Shown: positions 1-8,783 of the stretch, one piece after another
How the letters are laid out: each line of letters opens with the position of its first letter
How positions within the stretch are numbered: position 1 is the first letter of the stretch
From: Thermodesulfobacteriaceae bacterium
GTDB lineage: Bacteria; Desulfobacterota; Thermodesulfobacteria; Thermodesulfobacteriales; Thermodesulfatatoraceae
Direction of reading: 5' to 3'
DNA length: 64,000 bases
Assembly (NCBI GenBank): GCA_015494065.1
Contig: WGCA01000016.1
Location: 114,336 to 178,335, forward strand
Notes under the pieces: generated by a model
Told to the model about the DNA's origin: nothing
Databases searched by the model: none
Seen by the model: only the letters and a program-made list of their open reading frames with translations
Made by a program: the position numbers and the translations under genes

Positions 1-2
1 CC

Positions 3-179
3 CAGATAGCCCTTGAGTTTGGCGCTAACGATTTCGGCAGTACCATGATCGAAGAAAACGTGGTAGCGGCGGCCGGGGTGACCCATCGCCTATCTGTTGC
101 GGAAATCGAAAAAATCATCCGAGACGCCGGCTACGAACCCCGAAGGCGGCGCATGGATTACAGCCTTATAGAAGGCTGA
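3..179 (+). CDS. mqnC: C-terminal fragment of cyclic dehypoxanthinyl futalosine synthase (MqnC), truncated by window start
   Basis: Frame reads QIALEFGANDFGSTMIEENVVAAAGVTHRLSVAEIEKIIRDAGYEPRRRRMDYSLIEG*, typical of the MqnC C-terminus; abuts an amidohydrolase. Confidence 0.8.
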   Translation, partial: QIALEFGANDFGSTMIEENVVAAAGVTHRLSVAEIEKIIRDAGYEPRRRRMDYSLIEG

Positions 180-183
180 ACAC

Positions 184-1389
184 ATGGAAATCAGGCTCTC
201 AAAAGACCCTACCCTTTACCGCGCCCGTTTTCTGGACCCCGTGGTGGAGCCCCCTATAGAAGATGGGGCCGTGATCACCGCCGGGGGCATGATCGTGGAA
301 AGTGGCCCTTACCAGCGGGTCAAAAAGGGCTTTTTCGGACCGGAGCAGGACCTGGGAGACGTGTTACTTTTGCCGGCCCTGGTCAACGTCCACACCCACC
401 TTGAGCTTTCATGTCTTAAGTGGCGCTTGACCCCGACGGGGTCTTTCGTCGGGTGGGTCAAAAATCTCTTACGCTTGCGCGGTCAAATAAGACCAGAGGA
501 GACGGTCGTCGCCGCGCAGGAGGCCTTAAAGGAGATGTGGCGGCGGGGAATAAGTCTTTTGGGGGATCACGGAAACACCGGACTTTCGGTGGCCGTCCTG
601 CGGGAAGCGCCGCTTGATAGCGTTTTTTTCCGGGAGGTCATCGATTTCAGGGGAAAAAGCACCCTTAAAGAATATTTGAAAGAAAATCTGGCTTCCGGAC
701 GGGTAACCTATTCCCTGGCCCCACACGCCCCCTATACCGTCTCTCCCCTCCTGATGCAGGCCATTAAGAGCTGGACCAGGAAATATGGTCTCCCTTTTTC
801 CCTGCACGTGGCTGAATCCCCGGAAGAAATCACCTTTCTAAAGACCGGAAAAGGCCCTATCAGGGAATTGCTTGCTGAACGAGGACAATGGTCGGCTTCT
901 TTCGTGCCCCCGGGACTTCCCCCCGTCTTTTACCTGGACCAACTGGGAGTCCTTGATCAGGACACCATCTGTGTCCACTTGACCCAAGCCTCCAGCGAAG
1001 AATTGGAGTTGCTGGCCCAAAGGGGCAGCAGACCCTGTTTGTGCTTGCGAAGCAATACTTTTCTGGGGGTGGGTATCCCAAACGTCCCCTTGATGTTAAA
1101 ACTGGGGCTTAAGCCCTGTCTGGGTACCGACAGCTTGGCCAGTAACGACAAATTGTCTATTTTTGCGGAAATGGCGGCGGTGGCCAAATTTTTCCCCGAG
1201 ATCCCAGCGGATACCATTTTAAAGATGGCCACTATCTGGGGGGCACAGGCCCTAAAGAAAAAGGACCGGGGCCTTATCGTTCGAGACATGCGGGCCGATC
1301 TTTTGGTTATCCCCTGGGGAGAAAATCTTTACGAGCGGGAAGGACTTATTAACCATCCCCCTGAGCAATTGGGGCGACTTTATGGTTAA
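184..1389 (+). CDS. Amidohydrolase family protein, candidate aminodeoxyfutalosine deaminase (MqnX-like)
   Basis: VNVHTHLELS metal motif, SLAPHAPYTVS, SLHVAESPEE, LGTDSLASND; directly downstream of mqnC. Confidence 0.75.
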   Translation: MEIRLSKDPTLYRARFLDPVVEPPIEDGAVITAGGMIVESGPYQRVKKGFFGPEQDLGDVLLLPALVNVHTHLELSCLKWRLTPTGSFVGWVKNLLRLRGQIRPEETVVAAQEALKEMWRRGISLLGDHGNTGLSVAVLREAPLDSVFFREVIDFRGKSTLKEYLKENLASGRVTYSLAPHAPYTVSPLLMQAIKSWTRKYGLPFSLHVAESPEEITFLKTGKGPIRELLAERGQWSASFVPPGLPPVFYLDQLGVLDQDTICVHLTQASSEELELLAQRGSRPCLCLRSNTFLGVGIPNVPLMLKLGLKPCLGTDSLASNDKLSIFAEMAAVAKFFPEIPADTILKMATIWGAQALKKKDRGLIVRDMRADLLVIPWGENLYEREGLINHPPEQLGRLYG

Positions 1390-1401
1390 ATTATCCACAG
1401 G

Positions 1402-2088
1402 ATGTGGGTCTTTTTAGGACTAAGCCTGATATTTTTCTTCTTCGCCCCCGGAGGCTGTGCCTACGCCTTTGGCCCCGGAGTACACCTAGAACTTGCCTTA
1501 AAATTCCTTGAAAAAACCACCGTTTTTGAAGGCCTTTTGGGCCTGTGTTTCCTCTACGGAAACCTCGTCCCCGATTATTTCCTCTCTTCCGGCACCTTAA
1601 AAAGATTATTTCATAACGAAGAGGCTTATCTAAAACTTTTGGCCAAGGCCCAAAGCCCAAGCGAAAAGGCCTTTGCGGCAGGCTTTGGGGCTCACTTAAA
1701 GGCAGATAAAGTGGCCCATGAAAGACTCGTCCCCGCCCTTAAACGCCGCCTGGAACTGCCTGAAAGGCTCATCCATTATTATCTCGAATGGACCCTTGAA
1801 AGAAACCGGACCAGCAAATGGTATCTCCTGCGCGGGCTTCTTCTGTGGCCTGCCCACCAGGAGCTGGACCATTTTTTGATAAAGACCCTGGCCCTTGACC
1901 GCTACCTATTTTTGACCCGCAAATGGGTCTCCCTCACCAGCTATCGCGTTTTCAAAATCAGGCGGCGGCGGGCACCCACTAACCTGGCCCTCCTCTTTGA
2001 ACGCTGTTTCCAATCTACGGAAACACGCTGTCTGACGGAAATGGCAACTTTAATTGAGACTCCTTCAGGAGAAAACCGATGCGGGTAG
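1402..2088 (+). CDS. Zinc-dependent phospholipase C-like family protein
   Basis: Ordered His/Asp motifs GVHLELA, GNLVPDYF, AHLKADKVAHERL, HYYLEWTLERN; N-terminal hydrophobic segment. Confidence 0.5.
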   Translation: MWVFLGLSLIFFFFAPGGCAYAFGPGVHLELALKFLEKTTVFEGLLGLCFLYGNLVPDYFLSSGTLKRLFHNEEAYLKLLAKAQSPSEKAFAAGFGAHLKADKVAHERLVPALKRRLELPERLIHYYLEWTLERNRTSKWYLLRGLLLWPAHQELDHFLIKTLALDRYLFLTRKWVSLTSYRVFKIRRRRAPTNLALLFERCFQSTETRCLTEMATLIETPSGENRCG

Positions 2089-3023
2089 TGGGTGCAGGGG
2101 CTTTAAACTTAGACCTCTTTTACGAAGTGGAAGACCTCAAGGCCATCGACCCCCGGCTGGAACCGGGAAGGGAGCTTTGGGGGAGCAGGGAAGAACTTTG
2201 GGCCTTGCGGGAAAGGCTGGAAAAAAGGGGGCGTTTTTTGGCCAGCTCCGGCGGGGGTTCTGCCGCCAACACTATTTACGCTTTGTCCGCCTGGGGTTTT
2301 GAGACCGCCTTCATTGGCCTAGTGGGCGAGGACGAAGAAGGGAACCAGGTGCTGGCCGAACTAAAAGGGGTTGATCTATCCCGGGTAAAAAGAAAGGGAC
2401 ACACCGCCTGTTCGCTCATAATTCTTGACGCCCAGAGAGACCGGGCCATCTTTGTCAGCCCTGGAAGCCACGAAAAACAGATCTCTGCCCTGGTCCCCGC
2501 CCAAACCTTTGAAGAGGAATGGCTGCACCTGAGTTCGTTAATTAGCGAAGAAGGTTTTGCCTTCCATTTGCAACTTAAGAAACAGCACGGGGGGCCCTTT
2601 AGCCTTGATCCCGGAGAAATTTACGCCCAAAAGGGGCTTAAAAAATTACACCCCTTATTCTCGCGGGCAGAGATCCTCTTCATTACCAAGCAGGAGCTTG
2701 AAATGTTGGGGTGCGATCTCTCTTTTCTTCAGAAAGAAGTCAAACGGATATGTCTTAAAAGGGGCGCTCAAGGGGCCATAATTTTCAACGACCAGCCGTT
2801 TGAAATAAGCCCGGTCCCTGCCGCTAGCATCGTAGACAACACCGGGGCTGGAGACGTCTTCGATGCCGGTGTGATTGCCGGCCTGCTTTCCGGGCTTACG
2901 CTAAAAGCCGCAGGACAGCTGGCTGCCTCTTTGGCCGCCCTTTCCCTGCGGGATTACGGCCGGCACGGGTATCCTTCCCGAGAGGAGTTTATCCAAAGGA
3001 GAAACCAGTATGATTATACCTAA
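2079..3023 (+). CDS. PfkB/ribokinase-family carbohydrate kinase
   Basis: GGGSAANTIYALSAWGFETAFIGLVGEDEEG and DNTGAGDVFDAGVIAGLL. Confidence 0.85.
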   Translation: MRVVGAGALNLDLFYEVEDLKAIDPRLEPGRELWGSREELWALRERLEKRGRFLASSGGGSAANTIYALSAWGFETAFIGLVGEDEEGNQVLAELKGVDLSRVKRKGHTACSLIILDAQRDRAIFVSPGSHEKQISALVPAQTFEEEWLHLSSLISEEGFAFHLQLKKQHGGPFSLDPGEIYAQKGLKKLHPLFSRAEILFITKQELEMLGCDLSFLQKEVKRICLKRGAQGAIIFNDQPFEISPVPAASIVDNTGAGDVFDAGVIAGLLSGLTLKAAGQLAASLAALSLRDYGRHGYPSREEFIQRRNQYDYT

Positions 3024-4389
3024 GGGAGTAGAGAAGGTTCTCGGCAAAGCCAAAGGTAAAGGGCTTTTTGCGGATCTTTATTTTGAGGAAACCGAAAGCA
3101 CATACATCGTGCTTGAAGGAGACCAACTGGAAAAAGTGGTTTCCGGGATAGATAGCGGGGTGGGTTTAAGATCAATTTACGGAGACTTCCACACCGCTTA
3201 CGCTTATACCAACGAAATCAGCACCAAGACCCTGGAAGGTCTGGCCGAAGTCATTGGCCAAATCGTGGGTGAAGGTCCGGATACCATAAACCTTGGTGAA
3301 GGGCTTCAAGTGCCCTTTCTGGAAATAAAAGAACCCCCTTTTGAGGCGGGCCTTGAACAAAAGATCTCCCTGGTCAAACGGGCCAACGAGGTAGCCCGGG
3401 GGATTTCGCCTGAAATCGTCCAGGTGAAAGTGGTCTATCAGGACGTTTACAAAAAGATCACCATCCTTAATTCCGAAGGGGAGTGGATCAGCGGGGAAAG
3501 GATTTATACCCTTTTGGCCGTTCAGGTGGTGGCCAAAAGGGGTGAGGTAATTCAAACAGGCTATGAACCTTTAGGGGGAGCTATCGGGCTTGAAATTTTT
3601 GCCAAAACCCCTCCGGAGGAGATAGCCGAAAAGGCCGCCAGAAGGGCCCTGCTCATGCTTTCAGCCCGCAAGGCCCCAGGGGGCACGATGCCGGTAGTAC
3701 TATCCTCCGAGGCCGGAGGCACCATGATCCACGAGGCCGTGGGACACGGCCTGGAAGCAGACCTGGCTACGGAGGGTTTTTCGGTTTATGCCAATAGGTG
3801 CGGCCAAAAAGTGGCCTCTTCTCTGATCACCGTGATCGATGACCCCACCCTCATGTATCAACGCGGGTTTTATCAGTTTGACGACGAAGGGGTAAGGCCT
3901 GGCAAAACCGTACTCATTGAAAACGGAGTCTTGAAAGACTTCCTCTTTGACCGGCTAACGGCCATGAAACAGGGCCGCGCCTCTAACGGCCACGGCCGGC
4001 GAGAGTCTTACCGCTTTCGCCCCATTCCCCGCATGTCAAACACCTATATTGCTCCCGGCCCCCATAGCCCGGAAGAAATCATAAGGAGTGTGGAAAAAGG
4101 CCTTCTGGTGAAAAAGATGGGTGGCGGCCAGGTAGATACCATTTCAGGAAATTTCGTGTTTGAAGTCACCGAGGGCTACCTCATCGAAAAGGGCCTTTTG
4201 GGCGAACCAGTAAGGGGCGCCACCATCTCAGGCAACGGCCCCCAAATCCTCCAAATGATTGACATGGTGGGCCACGACCTGGGCTTTGCCATCGGAACCT
4301 GTGGCAAAAACGGCCAGGGAGTACCGGTCTCTGACGGGCAACCAACTTTACGGATTCCTGAAATTGTAGTAGGTGGAGCGGTAGATTGA
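3010..4389 (+). CDS. tldD: TldD/PmbA-family metalloprotease, TldD-like
   Basis: HEAVGHGLEADL zinc motif; glycine-rich C-terminus. Confidence 0.85.
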   Translation: MIIPKGVEKVLGKAKGKGLFADLYFEETESTYIVLEGDQLEKVVSGIDSGVGLRSIYGDFHTAYAYTNEISTKTLEGLAEVIGQIVGEGPDTINLGEGLQVPFLEIKEPPFEAGLEQKISLVKRANEVARGISPEIVQVKVVYQDVYKKITILNSEGEWISGERIYTLLAVQVVAKRGEVIQTGYEPLGGAIGLEIFAKTPPEEIAEKAARRALLMLSARKAPGGTMPVVLSSEAGGTMIHEAVGHGLEADLATEGFSVYANRCGQKVASSLITVIDDPTLMYQRGFYQFDDEGVRPGKTVLIENGVLKDFLFDRLTAMKQGRASNGHGRRESYRFRPIPRMSNTYIAPGPHSPEEIIRSVEKGLLVKKMGGGQVDTISGNFVFEVTEGYLIEKGLLGEPVRGATISGNGPQILQMIDMVGHDLGFAIGTCGKNGQGVPVSDGQPTLRIPEIVVGGAVD

Positions 4390-4404
4390 TCAGGGGAGCG
4401 GGCC

Positions 4405-5787
4405 ATGTGTGGCATCATCGGGGTTTTTGGACATAAAGAAGCCGCCAAAATCGCCTATTTCGGCCTTTACGCCCTGCAACACCGGGGGCAGGAGAGTGCA
4501 GGCATAGTGGTCTCTGACGGCCGAAACGTACGGGAACACAAGGCCCTTGGGCTGGTAGCCGACGTCTTTGACGAAAATACTTTAAATAACCTTAAAGGAC
4601 ACATCGCAGTGGGGCACGTCCGTTATTCCACCACCGGCTCCACCACCGTCAAAAACGCCCAGCCCTTTTTTGTTACCCACGGTAAACACACCTTTGCCCT
4701 GGCCCACAACGGAAACCTGGTAAACGCCCACCTTTTGCGCGCCGAGCTTGAAAGACAGGGCTCCCTTTTTCAGACCACCATGGACAGTGAAGTCATCGTC
4801 CACCTCCTGGCCAAGGCCTTAAGACGAGGCATCCTTGAAGCCATCAAAGAAACGATGGAACTGATCGAAGGGGCCTACTCCATCGTCCTCCTGGCCCAGG
4901 ACAAACTCATAGCCTTCCGGGACCCTTATGGGTTCCGCCCCCTGGCCTTAGGGATGTTGAACGGCGGCTACATCGTGGCCTCGGAAACCTGCGCCTTTGA
5001 TCTGGTACAGGCCCAATATTTACGGGACGTAAACCCAGGGGAGATCCTTATCATCGACGAAAATGGGCTTTCTTCCTATCAAGCCGTTGAAAGCGAAAAG
5101 CTTGCCCACTGTATCTTTGAATTCATTTATTTTGCCCGACCAGACAGCTATATTTTTGGAGAAAACGTCTACGTCTTCCGCAAACGCCTGGGTTTTGAAC
5201 TGGCCCGTGAGTGTCCCCTTAAGACCGATTTTGTCATGCCCTTTCCCGATTCCGGCAACTACGCCGCCATTGGCTACGCCCAAAAGGCAGGCCTACCCTT
5301 TGAGATGGGGGTGATCCGCAACCATTACGTAGGACGCACTTTTATCCAGCCCTCCCAGAGTATGAGAGACTTTTCGGTCCGGGTAAAACTGAACCCGGTA
5401 AAAGAGATCTTAAGGGGCAAGAAGGTGGCGGTGGTAGACGATTCTTTGGTGAGGGGGACCACCAGCCGCACCCGGATAAGGGCCATCCGAGAGGCCGGAG
5501 CTTACGAAATTAATATGCTTATCAGTTGCCCCCCCATTCGTTACCCTTGCTTTTACGGAATCGACTTTCCTTCCCGCGGCGAACTCATCGCTGCCAAACA
5601 TTCGGTGGAAGAGATCAGACGCTATCTGGAACTTGATCGGCTCTATTATCTTTCCCTGGAAGGTCTTCTAAGGGCGGGAGGAGAAAGCAACCAGAAATTC
5701 TGTCTGGCCTGCTTTACCGGCAATTACCCCGTACCCATCCAGGCAGGTCTTAGCAAAGAAATATTTGAAACCCAGGAGCCTTTATGA
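4405..5787 (+). CDS. purF: Amidophosphoribosyltransferase
   Basis: MCGIIGVFG N-terminal nucleophile glutaminase; VVDDSLVRGTTSR PRPP motif; Cys residues (SCPPIRYPCFYG, FCLACFTGNYP) of the Fe-S type. Confidence 0.97.
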   Translation: MCGIIGVFGHKEAAKIAYFGLYALQHRGQESAGIVVSDGRNVREHKALGLVADVFDENTLNNLKGHIAVGHVRYSTTGSTTVKNAQPFFVTHGKHTFALAHNGNLVNAHLLRAELERQGSLFQTTMDSEVIVHLLAKALRRGILEAIKETMELIEGAYSIVLLAQDKLIAFRDPYGFRPLALGMLNGGYIVASETCAFDLVQAQYLRDVNPGEILIIDENGLSSYQAVESEKLAHCIFEFIYFARPDSYIFGENVYVFRKRLGFELARECPLKTDFVMPFPDSGNYAAIGYAQKAGLPFEMGVIRNHYVGRTFIQPSQSMRDFSVRVKLNPVKEILRGKKVAVVDDSLVRGTTSRTRIRAIREAGAYEINMLISCPPIRYPCFYGIDFPSRGELIAAKHSVEEIRRYLELDRLYYLSLEGLLRAGGESNQKFCLACFTGNYPVPIQAGLSKEIFETQEPL

Positions 5788-7256
5788 TTGCCTACCGTGA
5801 CCTTCAGGAATTTCTGGCCCGGTTGGAAAGGGAAGGGGAACTGCTAAGGATCAAGGAACCCCTTTCTCCCCGCCTGGAAATCCCGGAAGTCACCGACCGG
5901 GTTTGTAAACTCTATGGCCCCGCTCTCCTTTTTGAAAACGTACCGGGTTACGATCTCCCGGTACTCACTAACGCCTTTGGAAGCTACCGCCGTATCTCCC
6001 TCGCCCTAGGGGTCAAAAACCTTGACGAATTGGCCCAGGACGTGCTGCAATTTCTCGAGATAGAAGCCCCGGATTCCATCTTTAAAAAACTCAACCTCAT
6101 CCCCAAATTAAAACGCCTGGCCAACATTTTCCCCAAAATGGTCAAAAAGGCCCCCTGTCAGGAGATAGTCTTTAAAGGGGACGAAGTAGATCTTTTTAAG
6201 TTACCTGTTCTCCATTGCTGGCCCCAGGACGGAGGCCCTTTTATCACGCTGCCGGTAGTAATCACTAAACACCCCGAGACCGGGGTCAGAAACGCCGGCA
6301 TGTACCGAATGCAGGTCTTTGACCGGAATACCACCGGGATGCACTGGCATTTACACAAGGGAGGGGCCCAGCATTACCGGGTGGCTGAACGACTAGGAAA
6401 AAGGCTTCCGGTGGCAGTGGCCCTGGGCCCGGACCCGGCGGTTACCTATGCGGCCACGGCCCCCCTTCCTGACGACGTCGACGAGATGCTCTTTGCTGGC
6501 TTCCTAAGGGGGAAACCGGTAGAACTGGTCAAATGTTTAACCGTTGATCTGGAGGTACCGGCTACTAGCCAGATCGTACTGGAAGGCTACGTGGAGCCCG
6601 GAGAAAGACGGCTTGAAGGCCCCTTTGGGGACCACACCGGCTACTATTCCCTCCCGGATTATTACCCCGTCTTTCACGTAACCTGTCTGACCATGCGGCG
6701 AGACGCCATCTATCCGGCCACCATCGTGGGTCGCCCCCCGCAAGAAGACTGTTATCTGGCCAAGGCCACCGAAAGGTTATTCCTCCCCCTCATTCAAAAG
6801 ACCTTGCCTGAGGTCATAGACATAAACCTGCCGCTAGAAGGGGTCTTTCACAATCTGGCCTTTGTTTCTATAGACAAACGCTACCCCGGCCACGCCCGCA
6901 AAGTGGCCTGCGCCCTTTGGGGCCTAGGGCAGATGATGTTTTGCAAAATAATCGTAATCTTTGATAAGGAAGTTAACGTCCAGGATATTTCGGAATGTTT
7001 GTGGCGGTTGGGCAATAACATCGATCCGGAAAGGGATATCTTCTTCGTCAAGGGCCCGGTAGACGCCCTGGATCACGCCGCTCCCTATCCTTATTACGGT
7101 AGCAAAATGGCCATCGACGCCACCCGAAAATGGCCGGAAGAAGGCTTTAGCCGGGACTGGCCTGACGTAATAGAAATGGCCCCAGAAATCAAAGAAAAAA
7201 TAGACCGTCTCTGGCACAAACTCGGGGTAGAAAAGTTCCTTAAAAAATATCTCTAG
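5784..7256 (+). CDS. UbiD-family decarboxylase
   Basis: Full-length UbiD-like protein (PALLFENVPGYDLPVLTNAFGS; GPFGDHTGYYS; IVGRPPQEDCYLAKATERLFLP). Confidence 0.93.
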   Translation: MIAYRDLQEFLARLEREGELLRIKEPLSPRLEIPEVTDRVCKLYGPALLFENVPGYDLPVLTNAFGSYRRISLALGVKNLDELAQDVLQFLEIEAPDSIFKKLNLIPKLKRLANIFPKMVKKAPCQEIVFKGDEVDLFKLPVLHCWPQDGGPFITLPVVITKHPETGVRNAGMYRMQVFDRNTTGMHWHLHKGGAQHYRVAERLGKRLPVAVALGPDPAVTYAATAPLPDDVDEMLFAGFLRGKPVELVKCLTVDLEVPATSQIVLEGYVEPGERRLEGPFGDHTGYYSLPDYYPVFHVTCLTMRRDAIYPATIVGRPPQEDCYLAKATERLFLPLIQKTLPEVIDINLPLEGVFHNLAFVSIDKRYPGHARKVACALWGLGQMMFCKIIVIFDKEVNVQDISECLWRLGNNIDPERDIFFVKGPVDALDHAAPYPYYGSKMAIDATRKWPEEGFSRDWPDVIEMAPEIKEKIDRLWHKLGVEKFLKKYL

Positions 7257-7804
7257 CCCTGGGCGAAGGAGCGCTCAAAAAGCTCTTCGATGGCCTTACG
7301 ACCGACTTCGTTGAGATATCTCGTACCAGTCCCGACAAAGGTCTGGTAGGAGATCACCGGGGTGTCCTCTTTCCACTGGCCTTCTTGCCAGGTAAACCAC
7401 TTGCCCTGCTTCTGGTCAAAGACGTGTAAGGGGCGGTTGAAGAGTTTGGCGAGTTCCGCCGCCCAACCGGTACCACCTTTAACGGTATGGTTGGGCAAAA
7501 TCTCGCCCACGATGAAGACCTGATAGCCTTTGTTTACCATGTGAAAAATGACCTGAAGCACTTTCCTTATCCGCTCCGGCTTAGCGTAGTTACGTTTCAT
7601 CATCTTGGAGACCAGCTCCATACTTATATCACCGCGCTTAAGCTCCTCCTCTGAAAGCAACACCAGATTTTTCGCCCGGTCAGGGGTGTGCCCTTCGTAG
7701 GTGAAGACTACCTCTTTTACCCCCCATTTTTCGGCGTATTCTCCAAAAGTAGCCTCGGCCCCTTTAAGACCGCTGTGATATAAGGTGCATTCTTCTGGTT
7801 TCAT
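7253..7804 (-). CDS. Conserved hypothetical protein, possible SLOG/Rossmann-like domain
   Basis: LYHSGLKGAEATFGEYA and GGTGWAAELAKLFNRPLHVFDQKQGKWFTW resemble the nucleotide-binding layout of SLOG-type proteins; weak assignment. Confidence 0.55.
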   Translation of the reverse strand: MKPEECTLYHSGLKGAEATFGEYAEKWGVKEVVFTYEGHTPDRAKNLVLLSEEELKRGDISMELVSKMMKRNYAKPERIRKVLQVIFHMVNKGYQVFIVGEILPNHTVKGGTGWAAELAKLFNRPLHVFDQKQGKWFTWQEGQWKEDTPVISYQTFVGTGTRYLNEVGRKAIEELFERSFAQG

Positions 7805-7818
7805 CTCTTACCTCCACT

Positions 7819-8781
7819 TCAAAGATAGGGTGCCTCTTTTTTATACCACGCCACAAAGCGCCTGATCCCCTCTTCAATGGGCACCTGGGGATTGTATCCC
7901 AGAAGACGTTTGGCCTTGGATATGTCCGCATAGGTAAGAGGAACGTCTCCCGGCTGAAAGGGTAAAAATTTAAGACGGGCCTTTTTACCCAGATTCTCTT
8001 CAATTAATTTAATAAGCGTCAAAAGGTCGGTGACCTGGGCCTCACCCAGGTTAAAAATTTCGTAATCAAAATCTTTATCAATGGCGGCCAGGACTCCCTG
8101 GATGATATCGTCGATATAAGTATAATCTCTTTTGGAAGATCCGTCCCCGTAAATGGGAATTTCCTCCCCCCGGTCTATCAAACGGGTAAATTTATGAATA
8201 GCCATTTCAGGACGCTGGCGAGGGCCATAAACCGTAAAAAACCGCAGACAAACCACTTTAAGGCCGAAGAGGTGATGGTAGGTGTGGCACATGAGCTCAT
8301 TGGCCCTTTTGGTGGCCGCGTAAGGAGAGGCCGGGCGGTCTGAACATTGGTCTTCGGAAAAAGGCACCTGGTTGGAAAACCCGTATACTGAAGAAGAACT
8401 ACCGTAGACAAACTTAGGGACCCCGTAACGGCGACAGAGTTCCAGCAAATTGGTGGTCCCTAGGCTGTTGACTTCTTCGTAAAGCACGGGGTCTTCTACT
8501 GAAGGACGCACACCGGCGCGGGCGGCCAGATGGACCACGCAGCGCAATTTATAGCGCCGGAAGACCCGTTCCAGGAAAGGGAAATCCCTTATGTCTCCCT
8601 GTTCCAGATGGAAATTGGGCTTCTGGAGGGCGGAAGAAATATTGCGCCATTTTATCCGGGGAGAATAATAATCGTTAAAATCATCCACCACCACCACTTC
8701 TTCGCCCCGCTGTAACAAGTGATCGACCAAATGGCTTCCGATAAAACCCGCCCCACCGGTAACTAGTATAGACGCACCCAT
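7819..8781 (-). CDS. NAD-dependent sugar-nucleotide epimerase/dehydratase
   Basis: GGAGFIGSHLVDHLL, SSSSVYG, YAATKRANE. Confidence 0.93.
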   Translation of the reverse strand: MGASILVTGGAGFIGSHLVDHLLQRGEEVVVVDDFNDYYSPRIKWRNISSALQKPNFHLEQGDIRDFPFLERVFRRYKLRCVVHLAARAGVRPSVEDPVLYEEVNSLGTTNLLELCRRYGVPKFVYGSSSSVYGFSNQVPFSEDQCSDRPASPYAATKRANELMCHTYHHLFGLKVVCLRFFTVYGPRQRPEMAIHKFTRLIDRGEEIPIYGDGSSKRDYTYIDDIIQGVLAAIDKDFDYEIFNLGEAQVTDLLTLIKLIEENLGKKARLKFLPFQPGDVPLTYADISKAKRLLGYNPQVPIEEGIRRFVAWYKKEAPYL

Positions 8782-8783
8782 AC

